Source: Clostridiaceae bacterium
Lineage (GTDB): Bacteria; Bacillota; Clostridia; Lachnospirales; Lachnospiraceae
Length of the DNA: 64,000 bases
Reading direction: 5' to 3'
Assembly: GCA_910574345.1 (NCBI GenBank)
Contig: CAJSZV010000013.1
Location: 71,372-135,371 of the forward strand
The notes under the pieces are model-generated. The model did no database searches. It was not told the origin of the DNA and was given only the letters and a program-made list of their open reading frames with translations. The first letter of the stretch is position 1; the number at the start of each line of letters is the position of its first letter. Shown piece after piece: positions 51,951 through 60,699 of this stretch. Both the position numbers and the translations under genes were made by a program.

Positions 51951-53070
51951 GTGGTAGAGTTAGATCAATTCAAGTATACGTTATCAACGTATGACAAACC
52001 ATTAGTGGAAGTGAGGGATTCACTTTGACCTGGATAATAAGATAAAGCGGATTGCTGAGCTTGACAGGTCTATGGAGGAGCCGGGATTCTGGGATGATCC
52101 GGAGCGGTCCACCAGGATGATGAAAGAGGCCAAGAACTTAAAAGACACGGTTGACGGATTTAAAAAGCTTGAAAACCAGTATGAGGAAATCGGCCTCTTA
52201 ATCGAGATGGGTTATGAGGAAAATGACCCGGATGTGATTCCGGAGATTGAAGAGATGCTTGGAGAGTTTGAGCAGGAACTGGAATCTCTTAGAATCACCA
52301 CTCTCCTTTCCGGAGAGTATGACAATAACAACGCCATTTTACGTCTCAATGCCGGTGCAGGCGGAACAGAGTCCTGCGACTGGTGCAGCATGCTCTACCG
52401 GATGTACTGCCGGTGGGCCGATAAGAAGGGATTCACCACGGAAGTGCTGGATTACCTGGATGGAGACGAGGCGGGAATTAAGTCCGTTACCGTCCAGATT
52501 AATGGGGAGAATGCCTATGGATATTTGAAATCAGAACATGGTGTTCACCGCCTGGTGCGCATTTCCCCCTTTAATGCTGCAGGCAAGCGCCAGACCTCTT
52601 TTGTGTCCTGCGATATCATGCCGGACATTAAGGAAGATCTGGATGTGGAGATTAATCAGGATGATCTGCGGATTGATACCTATCGTTCCAGCGGCGCAGG
52701 CGGTCAGCACATCAACAAGACATCCTCCGCCATCCGTATTACCCATATCCCTACGGGAATCGTAGTGCAGTGCCAGAATGAGCGTTCCCAGTTCCAGAAC
52801 AAGGACAAGGCCATGCAGATGTTAAAGTCCAAGCTGTTTATTTTAAAACAGCAGGAGAATGCGGCTAATCTTTCCGATATTCGCGGAGATGTGGCGGAGA
52901 TCGGCTGGGGCAGCCAGATCCGCTCCTATGTCCTTCAGCCCTACACCATGGTAAAAGATCACAGAACCAATGAAGAGAGCGGTAACGTAACTGCAGTTTT
53001 GGACGGCGGTCTGGATCCCTTTATCAGTGCATACTTGAAATGGATTCGCCTTGGCGGTGAAAAAAAATAG
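51951..53070 (+). CDS. prfB: Peptide chain release factor 2, with programmed +1 frameshift
   Basis: RF2 reads UGA and UAA stops. The gene is read from GTG 51951 for 25 codons to an in-frame TGA at 52026-52028 in the context CTT TGA C. Slipping one base (skip T52026) continues as GAC at 52027 to the stop at 53070, giving 372 residues. This is the classic autoregulatory frameshift: low RF2 favours slippage. An SD-like GTGAGGGA lies just before the slip site. SPF in VRISPFNAAG, the stop-reading motif, and GGQ in SSGAGGQHINKTSSAIRI, the peptide-release motif, are both present. The coding join is 51951-52025 and 52027-53070. Confidence 0.96.
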
Positions 53071-53161
53071 TTGCACCGGCAATATAAATGTGCTAATATC
53101 TTTCACATGAGCACAGATGTGCACAGAATACGAACATTCACAGGGAGAAAGGAAGAGCATC

Positions 53162-53605
53162 GTGGAAGAGAAGGGAAAGTATTTCCTGGTGAAGCAGAAA
53201 GCGGTTCCGGAGGTCCTTCTGAAAGTGGTGGAGGCAAAAAAACTGCTGGAGTCAGAAAAAGTCATGACGATACAGGAAGCTACCGATGTAGTGGGTATCA
53301 GCCGCAGTTCTTTTTATAAATATAAAGATGATATTCTGCCTTTTTATGATAATACAAAAGGAAAGACAGTCACATTTGTCCTGCAGATGGATGATGAACA
53401 GGGGCTGTTGTCGGATCTTTTGCGGATTGTAGCGGATTATAAAGCTAATATTCTGACCATTTACCAGAGTATCCCTGTGAATTCCATTGCGACACTGACC
53501 CTTAGCGTGGAGGTCCGGGCCAATACAGGCAGTCTCTCCAGTATGTGTGAGGAGATGGAAGCCATGGCGGGGATTCATTATGTGAAAATATTAGCCAGGG
53601 AATGA
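53162..53605 (+). CDS. ACT domain-containing protein (UPF0735/PheB family)
   Basis: 147 residues from GTG 53162, with AAAGGA eight bases upstream. The N-terminal half has a small helix-turn-helix-like segment (MTIQEATDVVGISRSSFYKYKDDILPF) and the C-terminal half an ACT domain (TVTFVLQMDDEQGLLSDLLRIVADYKANILTIYQSIPV), which usually binds amino acids. The family lies next to hom or pheA in many Firmicutes and is thought to be regulatory. Here it precedes hom by 34 bases, so an amino-acid-sensing role in threonine and methionine synthesis is plausible. Confidence 0.85.
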   Translation: MEEKGKYFLVKQKAVPEVLLKVVEAKKLLESEKVMTIQEATDVVGISRSSFYKYKDDILPFYDNTKGKTVTFVLQMDDEQGLLSDLLRIVADYKANILTIYQSIPVNSIATLTLSVEVRANTGSLSSMCEEMEAMAGIHYVKILARE

Positions 53606-53639
53606 AGGTAGAACGGATAAGTCCCTGCAGGAGGATGAG

Positions 53640-54878
53640 ATGATTAAAGTTGCGATTATGGGATATGGAACCATAGGCTCCGGCGTTTACGAGGTTCTTG
53701 AGAGAAATCAGGAGATCCTGGCTGAGACTGTGGGACAGGGAATCGAGGTAAAGTATATTTTAGACCTGCGGGATTTCGAGGGAAGTTCTGTGGAGAAGAA
53801 GATTGTTCATGACTTTTCTGTGATCTGCCAGGATGGGGAGATCAAGATTGTGGTGGAGACCATGGGCGGGCTGGATCCGGCATATCCTTTCGTGAAGGCC
53901 TGTCTGGAAGCCGGGAAGCACGTAGCCACATCCAACAAAGCCCTGGTGGCAGCTTACGGGACGGAACTTTTGGCCATAGCCAGAGAGAAAAAAGTAAACT
54001 TTATGTTTGAAGCCAGCGTAGGAGGCGGAATTCCCATTATTCGTCCTCTGTACCGCTGCCTTATGGGAGAGAAGATTGAGGAGATCACCGGTATTCTCAA
54101 CGGGACGACAAACTTTATTCTGACAAAGATGGATAAGGAAGGGGCTTCTTTTGAATGGTCCCTAAAGGAGGCGCAGGCCCTGGGATACGCGGAGAGGAAT
54201 CCGGAGGCAGATGTGGAGGGCCATGATACCTGCAGAAAGATCGCTATTCTGACAGCTATGGCCACAGGCAGGGAAGTGGATTATGAAGAGATTCCCACAG
54301 AGGGCATGACCGGGATAACCGATACTGATTTTCGTTATGCGGATGCCCTGGGAACTTCTATCAAGCTGGTAGGTTCCAGCCGGATGGAAGGGAACAAGGT
54401 GTATGCCTGGGTGGCTCCTCTGATGATTGATAAGAACCATCCGCTTTATGCTGTCAACGATGTGTATAACGGAATTTTGGTGAAGGGCAACATGATCGGA
54501 ACTACTATGTATTATGGAAGCGGAGCCGGAAAGCTGCCTACGGCAAGTGCGGTCGTGGCGGATATTGTGGAAGAAGCAAAACATCTGGATTCCAATATTC
54601 CCATAGGATGGTCTTCCCAGAAGCTTCCCATAGCTCCCATGAGTGATGCGGTTTACCGCTATTTTGTCAGAGTATCCGGGAAATACGAAGACCGCAGGGA
54701 TATGGTGGAAGCAGTATTCGGGAAGGCTAAAGTAGTGGAGCTGGAAGGACTGGATGAGTTTGCATTTCTCACGGCAGAACTGAAGGAATCCAGGTTCCAG
54801 GAGAATCTGGATATTCTGAAAGTGGAACTGACGGCTGAGTATGAGAAAGTGCTCCAGGTAATTCGGGCTGACAGGTAG
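53640..54878 (+). CDS. hom: Homoserine dehydrogenase
   Basis: 412 residues. Reduces aspartate semialdehyde to homoserine, the branch point for threonine and methionine. The NAD(P) motif is IMGYGTIGSGVYEVLE. The catalytic region contains TSNKALVAAYG, GILNGTTNFILTKM and the ADVEGHDTCRKIAIL signature. The C-terminal part is ACT-like (YRYFVRVSGKYEDRRDMVEAVFG, then EFAFLTAELKES), so feedback by threonine is likely. GGAGGATGAG lies upstream. Confidence 0.94.
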   Translation: MIKVAIMGYGTIGSGVYEVLERNQEILAETVGQGIEVKYILDLRDFEGSSVEKKIVHDFSVICQDGEIKIVVETMGGLDPAYPFVKACLEAGKHVATSNKALVAAYGTELLAIAREKKVNFMFEASVGGGIPIIRPLYRCLMGEKIEEITGILNGTTNFILTKMDKEGASFEWSLKEAQALGYAERNPEADVEGHDTCRKIAILTAMATGREVDYEEIPTEGMTGITDTDFRYADALGTSIKLVGSSRMEGNKVYAWVAPLMIDKNHPLYAVNDVYNGILVKGNMIGTTMYYGSGAGKLPTASAVVADIVEEAKHLDSNIPIGWSSQKLPIAPMSDAVYRYFVRVSGKYEDRRDMVEAVFGKAKVVELEGLDEFAFLTAELKESRFQENLDILKVELTAEYEKVLQVIRADR

Positions 54879-54883
54879 ACAGA

Positions 54884-55216
54884 ATGATATTGATAGAGAA
54901 AATGGCAAGGCAGGGATTTCCCTGCCTGTTTCATCGCCTGACGGGATTGTACTGTCCGGGATGCGGAGGGACCAGGGCTATAAACTATCTGCTTCACGGA
55001 CAGATTGTCAAAAGCATACAGTATCATCCCCTGGTGTTGTACATGGCTTTTGTCATAGTTTTAGAATCAGTAAGGTATCTTTGGTCTTTAAAATCCGAGA
55101 ACCCCCATTATGGAAATTATGAAGCAGAGGTCTATGGGGGAATCGGAATCATAATCATAAACTGGGCAGCAAAGAACTGGGCCCTGCTGTGCATGGGAAT
55201 TGACCTGCTTCCCTGA
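54884..55216 (+). CDS. DUF2752 small membrane protein
   Basis: 110 residues with two or three hydrophobic segments. It has the CPGCGGTRA motif followed by YLLHGQIVKSIQYHPLV, the mark of the DUF2752 family. The motif cysteines could bind a metal, but the function is unknown. It starts five bases after hom and ends one base before the convergent gene's stop. Confidence 0.82.
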   Translation: MILIEKMARQGFPCLFHRLTGLYCPGCGGTRAINYLLHGQIVKSIQYHPLVLYMAFVIVLESVRYLWSLKSENPHYGNYEAEVYGGIGIIIINWAAKNWALLCMGIDLLP

Positions 55217-55810
55217 TTATTGATACATCTTCATGATCTCACCGTACATCTCCATAAACTCAGGATCGTTCATCATGGAAATCAGTACGCCCCAGTAAAG
55301 GGTCATAAGAATGCTGATAATGATGGCAATGATTCCCATAACAAGACCGGCAATGGCAAACCCGCTGAAAGGACGCTTCTTCTTGGACAGGATTACCAGG
55401 ACAATAGCAACCACGGCCAGGGGAAACTGGATAAACGGGATGCAGCAGGCAAGAAGGGCAAGGATACCGAAGATCATGGAAGCCAGAGCCAGGTTGTTGC
55501 GCTGTCTGGGGGGCTGGCCGTAGGGCATTCCGTTTTGGGAATTATTCTGCCAGTACTGCTGCCCGTTCTGGGGACTGTTCTGCCAGTACTGCTGTCCGTT
55601 CTGAGGGCTGTTCTGCCAGTACTGCTGTCCGTTCTGCTGATTATTCTGCCAATAGACCTGGTCATTGCCGGGACTGTTCTGCCAAGGCTGCTGTCCGTTC
55701 TGGGGTGTCTGCTGGTTCATGGTTTGACTGCTGTCATATGGGGAATCGGATGGCGGAACCTGGTTTTGGTCATGGCGCTCATCCTGATTTTGATTGCGGT
55801 ATTCGTCCAT
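55217..55810 (-). CDS. DUF4190-like membrane protein with Gln/Asn-rich repeat head
   Basis: 197 residues from ATG 55810, which has AGGAGA ahead; a longer frame to 55831 adds seven residues before that site. The N-terminal 110 residues are hydrophilic and Gln/Asn/Pro-rich with about five copies of an 11-residue unit like QNGQQYWQNSP. The second half has two membrane helices (LALASMIFGILALLACCIPF, VILSK then FAIAGLVMGIIAIIISILM). Such proteins are common in Gram-positives and unassigned. The repeats may vary in number between strains. Confidence 0.75.
   Translation of the reverse strand: MDEYRNQNQDERHDQNQVPPSDSPYDSSQTMNQQTPQNGQQPWQNSPGNDQVYWQNNQQNGQQYWQNSPQNGQQYWQNSPQNGQQYWQNNSQNGMPYGQPPRQRNNLALASMIFGILALLACCIPFIQFPLAVVAIVLVILSKKKRPFSGFAIAGLVMGIIAIIISILMTLYWGVLISMMNDPEFMEMYGEIMKMYQ
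55548..55700. repeat. In-gene tandem repeat of a 33-bp unit
   Basis: Within the DUF4190-like gene about four to five direct copies of a 33-base unit encode QNGQQYWQNSP. Plus-strand copies share GGCAGTACTGCTGTCCGTTCT-like sequence, here written in part as CTGTTCTGCCAGTACTGCTG. Slipped-strand variation is expected. Confidence 0.8.
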
Positions 55811-55926
55811 AGGATCTCCTTTCTTTTGCACCGGCTTTTGCCGAGCCGCAGAGGCTGCTGATCAGAAAAGTGTTATGTGAACAGCAGCCCGTAAAACATA
55901 TTGTAGCACGAAAAAGAAATACTGTC

Positions 55927-55955
55927 TAGACGTGAAGAAGGTTTCGCTATATAAT
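55927..55955 (+). promoter_or_regulatory. Promoter of tex
   Basis: TAGACG at 55927-55932 and TATAAT at 55950-55955 with a 17-base spacer. The -10 box overlaps the in-frame ATG at 55954, which therefore cannot be the tex start. Confidence 0.65.
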
Positions 55956-55992
55956 GGGGGTTACAAAAGCAGGCAAAAGGAAACAAGTATAT

Positions 55993-58134
55993 ATGGATAT
56001 TTTAAAAACATTGCAGGAAGAACTGAACATAGGCCGCAGCCAGGTAGAAGCGGCAGTAAAATTGATTGATGAGGGCAATACTATACCGTTTATTGCCAGA
56101 TACCGGAAAGAAGCTACAGGAGCGCTGAATGACGAGGTGCTGAGAAATCTGGATGAAAGGCTTCGCTACTTAAGAAATCTGGAAGAGAAGAAAGAGCAGG
56201 TTTTGACTTCCATTCGGGAGCAGGAGAAGCTGACACCAGAACTGGAGCGTCAGATTCTGGAAGCCGCCACCTTGGTTGCCGTAGAAGATCTGTACCGTCC
56301 TTACCGTCCGAAGAGAAGAACCAGAGCCACCATTGCTCAGGAGAAAGGCCTGGGGCCTTTGGCGGATGTGATTATGCTTCAGATGGCAAAGGAACCTCTT
56401 GAGAGCGCGGCCAGAGAGTATGTGTCGGAGGAAAAGGGAGTGGCTACGGTGCAGGAGGCTATTGCCGGTGCAGGGGATATTCTGGCGGAGAGGATTTCCG
56501 ATGAGGCGAAGTACCGTACCTATATCAGAAACCTTACTGTAAAACAGGGGACCATTCAGTCTTCGGCAAAGGATGAAAAGGCAGAATCCGTCTATGAGAT
56601 GTATTACAGTTATGAGGAGACCATCAAAAAATCGGCAGGTCATCGGATCCTGGCACTGAACCGGGGAGAAAAAGAAAAGATTCTGACTGTAAAGATCGGG
56701 GCTCCTGAGGAAGAGATTCTCCGCTATTTGGAGAAGCAGGTAATTGTCAGGGAGAATCCCCATACCACACCGCTTTTAAAAGCTGTGGTGGAGGACAGTT
56801 ATAAAAGGCTTATTGGTCCGGCCATTGAACGTGAGATTCGAAGCCAGCTGACAGAGACGGCAGAGGATGGAGCCATCAAGGTATTTGGAAAAAATCTGGA
56901 GCAGCTTCTTATGCAGCCGCCTATTACGGGAAAAGTGGTCCTTGGCTGGGATCCGGCTTTCCGCACCGGCTGTAAGCTGGCTGTAGTGGATGAGACGGGG
57001 AAAGTCCTGGACACGGTAGTAATCTATCCCACAGCGCCTCAGAATAAGGTGGCAGAAGCCAAGGAAGTTCTCAAGAAGTTAATCAAGAAGTATCATATCT
57101 CTCTGATTTCCGTAGGTAACGGAACGGCCTCCAGGGAATCGGAGCAGGTGATTGTAGAGCTGCTAAAAGAGATACCGGAACAGGTGCAGTACATTATCGT
57201 GAATGAGGCAGGGGCTTCCGTGTATTCCGCAAGCAAGCTGGCTACAGAAGAATTTCCCAATTTCGATGTGGGGCAGAGAAGTGCGGCGTCGATTGCAAGA
57301 CGTCTTCAGGACCCGTTGGCAGAGCTGGTAAAGATTGATCCCAAATCCATCGGCGTGGGCCAGTACCAGCACGACATGAACCAAAAGCATCTTGGGGAGG
57401 CGCTCCAGGGTGTGGTGGAAGACTGCGTCAATAAAGTAGGCGTAGACGTGAATACGGCATCCGCTCCCCTGTTGGAATATGTGTCCGGCATCAATAAAGC
57501 TTTGGCTAAAAATATTGTAGCTTACCGGGAAGAGCACGGAGCATTCCAGAGCCGCAGTCAGCTTTTAAAGGTGGCCAAGCTGGGCCCCAAGGCTTATGAA
57601 CAGTGTGCCGGATTTATGAGAATTCAGGGCGGAAAGAATCCTCTTGACGGAACCAGTGTTCATCCGGAAAGTTATGGGGCAGCCGGCACGCTTCTTGATA
57701 AGCTGGGGTACAAACCGGAGGAGATCAGTGCCGGAGGGCTAAAGGGAATCGGAAAAAAGATATCGGACTACCAAAAGATGGCAGGGGAACTGGGAATCGG
57801 TGAGATGACCTTAAAAGATATAGTGAAGGAACTGGAAAAACCGGCAAGAGACCCAAGAGATGAGATGCCCAAGCCGATTCTGCGGACGGATGTTTTAGAG
57901 ATGAAAGACCTGACTCCAGGCATGGTTCTTAAAGGAACAGTGAGAAATGTCATTGACTTCGGAGCGTTTGTGGATATCGGTGTCCATCAGGACGGTTTGG
58001 TGCACATCTCCCAGATGACAGACCGGTTTATTAAACATCCCATGGAGGTTGTCAGTGTGGGAGATATCGTGGAAGTGAAGGTGCTCAGTGTGGATCTTTC
58101 CAAAAAACGGATTGCACTGACCATGAAAGGGTAG
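55993..58134 (+). CDS. tex: Tex-family transcription accessory / RNA-binding protein
   Basis: 713 residues. Tex is a conserved RNA- and polymerase-associated factor. The N-terminal helical domain starts MDILKTLQEELNIGRSQVEAAVKLIDEGNTIPFIARYRKEATG. A YqgF-like domain follows (VVLGWDPAFRTGCKLAVVDETG), then a helix-hairpin-helix region (ALAKNIVAYREEHGAFQSRSQLLKV) and a C-terminal S1 domain (GMVLKGTVRNVIDFGAFVDIGVHQDGLVHISQM). ATG 55993 is chosen because the promoter -10 box covers the only earlier ATG. An AAAGGAA sits about eleven bases upstream. Confidence 0.94.
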   Translation: MDILKTLQEELNIGRSQVEAAVKLIDEGNTIPFIARYRKEATGALNDEVLRNLDERLRYLRNLEEKKEQVLTSIREQEKLTPELERQILEAATLVAVEDLYRPYRPKRRTRATIAQEKGLGPLADVIMLQMAKEPLESAAREYVSEEKGVATVQEAIAGAGDILAERISDEAKYRTYIRNLTVKQGTIQSSAKDEKAESVYEMYYSYEETIKKSAGHRILALNRGEKEKILTVKIGAPEEEILRYLEKQVIVRENPHTTPLLKAVVEDSYKRLIGPAIEREIRSQLTETAEDGAIKVFGKNLEQLLMQPPITGKVVLGWDPAFRTGCKLAVVDETGKVLDTVVIYPTAPQNKVAEAKEVLKKLIKKYHISLISVGNGTASRESEQVIVELLKEIPEQVQYIIVNEAGASVYSASKLATEEFPNFDVGQRSAASIARRLQDPLAELVKIDPKSIGVGQYQHDMNQKHLGEALQGVVEDCVNKVGVDVNTASAPLLEYVSGINKALAKNIVAYREEHGAFQSRSQLLKVAKLGPKAYEQCAGFMRIQGGKNPLDGTSVHPESYGAAGTLLDKLGYKPEEISAGGLKGIGKKISDYQKMAGELGIGEMTLKDIVKELEKPARDPRDEMPKPILRTDVLEMKDLTPGMVLKGTVRNVIDFGAFVDIGVHQDGLVHISQMTDRFIKHPMEVVSVGDIVEVKVLSVDLSKKRIALTMKG

Positions 58135-58142
58135 GTGAGAAT

Positions 58143-58649
58143 ATGGCTCAGGAACAGATATTTCGGTTTCATATTCAGACGGAGGCAAAAGATTTATGGA
58201 GGTTTTCCATGTATCATGCCAACAAAGGGTATCTGGGCATTTTTAATGTTCTGTTCACTTTGGCATCGCTGTATCTTCTGGTGAGCAAATGGAACAGTAC
58301 AGGCACGGCTTACCGGCTTCTGCTTCTGGCATGTGTCCTCATGTTTACTGTGTGGCAGCCCGGTCTTCTGTTTCTTAAGGCTATGAAGCAGGCCGGTAAT
58401 GAAAGGCTGAAGACGCCTGTGGATATGACCTTTACAAAAGACGGGTTTACAGTGGCGCAGAATGACCAGTCCATGGATGTGACCTGGGATCAGATCGGCA
58501 AAGTGGTGGGAATCAGGGGAGAGTATATCCTGTATATGGGACGGCTCCGCGCATATCTGCTTCCTGATCGGATTATGGGAGAAGAAAAGGAGCCTTTCTC
58601 CGCATTTTTGCGGGAAGTTCTGCCGAAAGAAAGGCTTAAGAGGGTATAG
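58143..58649 (+). CDS. YcxB-like membrane protein
   Basis: 168 residues. Two membrane helices are visible (GYLGIFNVLFTLASLYLLV and TAYRLLLLACVLMFTVW). The C-terminal cytoplasmic part (TFTKDGFTVAQNDQSMDVTWDQIGKVVGIRGEYILYMGRLRAYLLPDRIM) is typical of YcxB-like domains. Function unknown. It follows tex by eight bases and precedes tsaE by two, so it may be part of that operon. Confidence 0.72.
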   Translation: MAQEQIFRFHIQTEAKDLWRFSMYHANKGYLGIFNVLFTLASLYLLVSKWNSTGTAYRLLLLACVLMFTVWQPGLLFLKAMKQAGNERLKTPVDMTFTKDGFTVAQNDQSMDVTWDQIGKVVGIRGEYILYMGRLRAYLLPDRIMGEEKEPFSAFLREVLPKERLKRV

Positions 58650-58651
58650 AG

Positions 58652-59086
58652 ATGGTTTATGAGACGAGAAGTCCCAAGGAGACATTTGAACTGGGAGAAC
58701 GATTGGGGCTTGAGGCCAGTCCGGGAATGATTTACTGCCTGGAAGGGGATCTGGGAGTGGGAAAGACCGTATTCACTCAGGGGTTTGCCAAAGGACTTGG
58801 AATTACGGATCCTGTAACCAGTCCTACCTTTACCATTGTGCAGCAATATGAAGAAGGGAGAATACCCCTTTATCATTTTGATGTGTACCGCATCGGCGAT
58901 GTGGGGGAGATGGAGGAGATTGGATATGAGGATTGCTTTTACGGAGACGGAGTCTGTCTGATCGAGTGGCCGTCATTGATTGATGAGATTTTGCCGGAGA
59001 CAGCGGTCTGGGTTTGCATTGAAAAGAATCTGGAACAGGGGTTTGACTACAGAAAGATAACCGTGGAGGAGAGACAAGGACCATGA
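58652..59086 (+). CDS. tsaE: tRNA threonylcarbamoyladenosine biosynthesis ATPase TsaE
   Basis: 144 residues. TsaE works with TsaB-TsaD to make t6A37 in ANN-decoding tRNAs. It has Walker A GDLGVGKT, the TSPTFTIV segment and IEWPSLI. The stop overlaps the tsaB start (ATGA), the usual tsaE-tsaB-rimI layout. Confidence 0.94.
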   Translation: MVYETRSPKETFELGERLGLEASPGMIYCLEGDLGVGKTVFTQGFAKGLGITDPVTSPTFTIVQQYEEGRIPLYHFDVYRIGDVGEMEEIGYEDCFYGDGVCLIEWPSLIDEILPETAVWVCIEKNLEQGFDYRKITVEERQGP

Positions 59087-59793
59087 AGATATTAGGAATC
59101 GAGAGCTCATCTCTGGTGGCTTCCGTGGCAGTGGTCACAGACGATGTTCTGACAGCAGAATATACGGTTAATTTTAAAAAGACTCATTCTCAGACCCTGC
59201 TTCCCATGATTGATCAGGTGGCGGATATGCTGGACCTGGATTTGAATACCTTAGATGCTGTGGCTGCGGCAGGAGGTCCGGGATCCTTTACAGGACTTCG
59301 GATCGGCTGCGCCACGGCAAAGGGGCTGGGCCTGGCTCTGAAAAAACCTCTGATCCATGTGCCTACTCTGGAAGCCATGGCTTATAATCTGTGGGGCAGC
59401 AGCGCTTTGGTCTGCCCGATTATGGATGCCAGACGAAATCAGGTCTATACGGGACTGTACCATGTGCGCCATGGTATTGAGGCAGTGAAGGAACAGTCTC
59501 CCATGGATATGAGGGAACTGGCGGATTATTTGAATGGCAGGGGGGAACCGGTTATCTTTCTGGGAGACGGCGTATCTGTATACCGGTCCTTGATTGAGGA
59601 AGAGATGAAGATACCTTATGAATTTGCGCCTGCCGCCAATAACCGTCAGAGAGGAGCGTCTGTGGCAGCCCTTGGAATGGAGTATTATAAAAAAGGGATG
59701 ACCGTAGACGCGGCACAGTTTGCTCCTGACTACCTGCGCAAATCACAAGCGGAGCGGGAAAGGGAGGAAAAAGATGGTCAGGCGGATGTGTAA
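59083..59793 (+). CDS. tsaB: tRNA threonylcarbamoyladenosine biosynthesis protein TsaB
   Basis: 236 residues. An ASKHA-fold partner of TsaD. It starts KILGIESSSLVASVAVV and has AAGGPGSFTGLRIGCATAKGLGLAL, the TsaB signature. The active-site metal ligands of TsaD are missing, as in all TsaB. It overlaps both neighbours slightly. Confidence 0.94.
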   Translation: MKILGIESSSLVASVAVVTDDVLTAEYTVNFKKTHSQTLLPMIDQVADMLDLDLNTLDAVAAAGGPGSFTGLRIGCATAKGLGLALKKPLIHVPTLEAMAYNLWGSSALVCPIMDARRNQVYTGLYHVRHGIEAVKEQSPMDMRELADYLNGRGEPVIFLGDGVSVYRSLIEEEMKIPYEFAPAANNRQRGASVAALGMEYYKKGMTVDAAQFAPDYLRKSQAEREREEKDGQADV

Positions 59794-60208
59794 GGAAGAT
59801 CTGGACGCCGTGGAAGAGATAGAACAGCTGTCATTTTCCGTTCCCTGGTCCAGGAGTATGCTGACCCAGGGGTTTTTAAGTGCTCTGGATCATTACCTGA
59901 TTATTGAAAAAGAGGGGCAGCCGGCAGGCTACATTAACTTTCGATTTTTGGCAGGCGAGGGAGAAATTGAGCGAATTGCGGTTCATCCCCGGTTTCGGGG
60001 ACAGGGCCTTGGCAGAAAATTGATGGAAGCAATGGAAGAATATGGGGAGAGCCGGGGGGTAACGGACTTTACGCTGGAAGTGCGCAGCAGCAACGAAAAG
60101 GCCATAAACTTGTATGAATCCTGCGGTTTTGTGAAAGAGGCTGTGCGGAAAGGTTATTACAGGCACCCTTCGGAGGATGCTATTATCATGTGGCGCCGCG
60201 GGATATGA
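59774..60208 (+). CDS. rimI: Ribosomal-protein S18-alanine N-acetyltransferase RimI
   Basis: 144 residues from ATG 59774, with GGGAGGAAAA upstream; an ATG at 59720 lies in the end of tsaB. A GNAT enzyme with IERIAVHPRFRGQGLGRKLMEAM (acetyl-CoA loop), VRSSNEKAINLYESCGF and a C-terminal DAIIMWR. It is next to tsaB as in many bacteria. In vivo targets other than S18 are possible. Confidence 0.9.
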   Translation: MVRRMCKEDLDAVEEIEQLSFSVPWSRSMLTQGFLSALDHYLIIEKEGQPAGYINFRFLAGEGEIERIAVHPRFRGQGLGRKLMEAMEEYGESRGVTDFTLEVRSSNEKAINLYESCGFVKEAVRKGYYRHPSEDAIIMWRRGI

Positions 60209-60252
60209 AACATTTTCCACTTAAAAACCGAACAAAAAACAATTATAATGTA

Positions 60253-60289
60253 GGGGTATCCACTAAGACTGTGGGTAGCCCCTTTTTTG
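60253..60289 (+). terminator. Intrinsic terminator after rimI
   Basis: GGGGTATCCAC pairs with GTGGGTAGCCCC around a seven-base loop, with one bulge, and TTTTTTG follows. Confidence 0.85.
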
Positions 60290-60364
60290 CTGTACGGCAA
60301 AAACCCTGGCAGGGCAGACATTGCGTTCTTAGGGAAAAGTGTGATCAAGAAAGGTGAGAATGAG

Positions 60365-60607
60365 ATGAGAAAATACAAAAGTAACGGAGAACTGGAAACT
60401 GTAATCTGTAATTGCTGCGGAAAAAAGCTGGCAGTGAGAGACGGTATTGTACGGGAAGGGGGATTGGAGATAACACATACATGGGATTATTTCTCGGAGA
60501 AGGACGGAGAGATTCATAGGTTTGATCTTTGCGAAGAGTGTTATGATGAAGTGCTGAGAACATTTCGTATTCCTGTGGAGGTGGAAGAAACAAGGGAATT
60601 TTTATAG
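60365..60607 (+). CDS. Small zinc-ribbon-like protein of unknown function
   Basis: 80 residues from ATG 60365, with AAAGGTGAG upstream; a frame open to 60287 overlaps the terminator and is not used. It has two Cys pairs (CNCC and CEEC, about 45 residues apart), which could bind zinc. The core reads LEITHTWDYFSEKDGEIHRFDLCEECYDEVLRTF. It resembles small Firmicutes zinc-ribbon proteins, but I cannot name it. Confidence 0.65.
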   Translation: MRKYKSNGELETVICNCCGKKLAVRDGIVREGGLEITHTWDYFSEKDGEIHRFDLCEECYDEVLRTFRIPVEVEETREFL

Positions 60608-60699
60608 TTTTGGTTTGATATTTCAGGTGATATCTGATAGGATAAAGAAAGGTTGACAACAACCGGTAACGAAAATGACAGTAGATTGGAGACTTTATT

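Noticed and set aside
51951..52030. prfB as a pseudogene because of the in-frame TGA
   Set aside because: The site is the well-known CTT TGA C frameshift and the +1 frame is intact to the end.
55220..55861. Plus-strand frame of about 213 codons opposite the DUF4190-like gene
   Set aside because: It is the antisense of the 33-bp repeats and the hydrophobic segments. The minus-strand gene has a good start, ribosome site and recognisable membrane domain.
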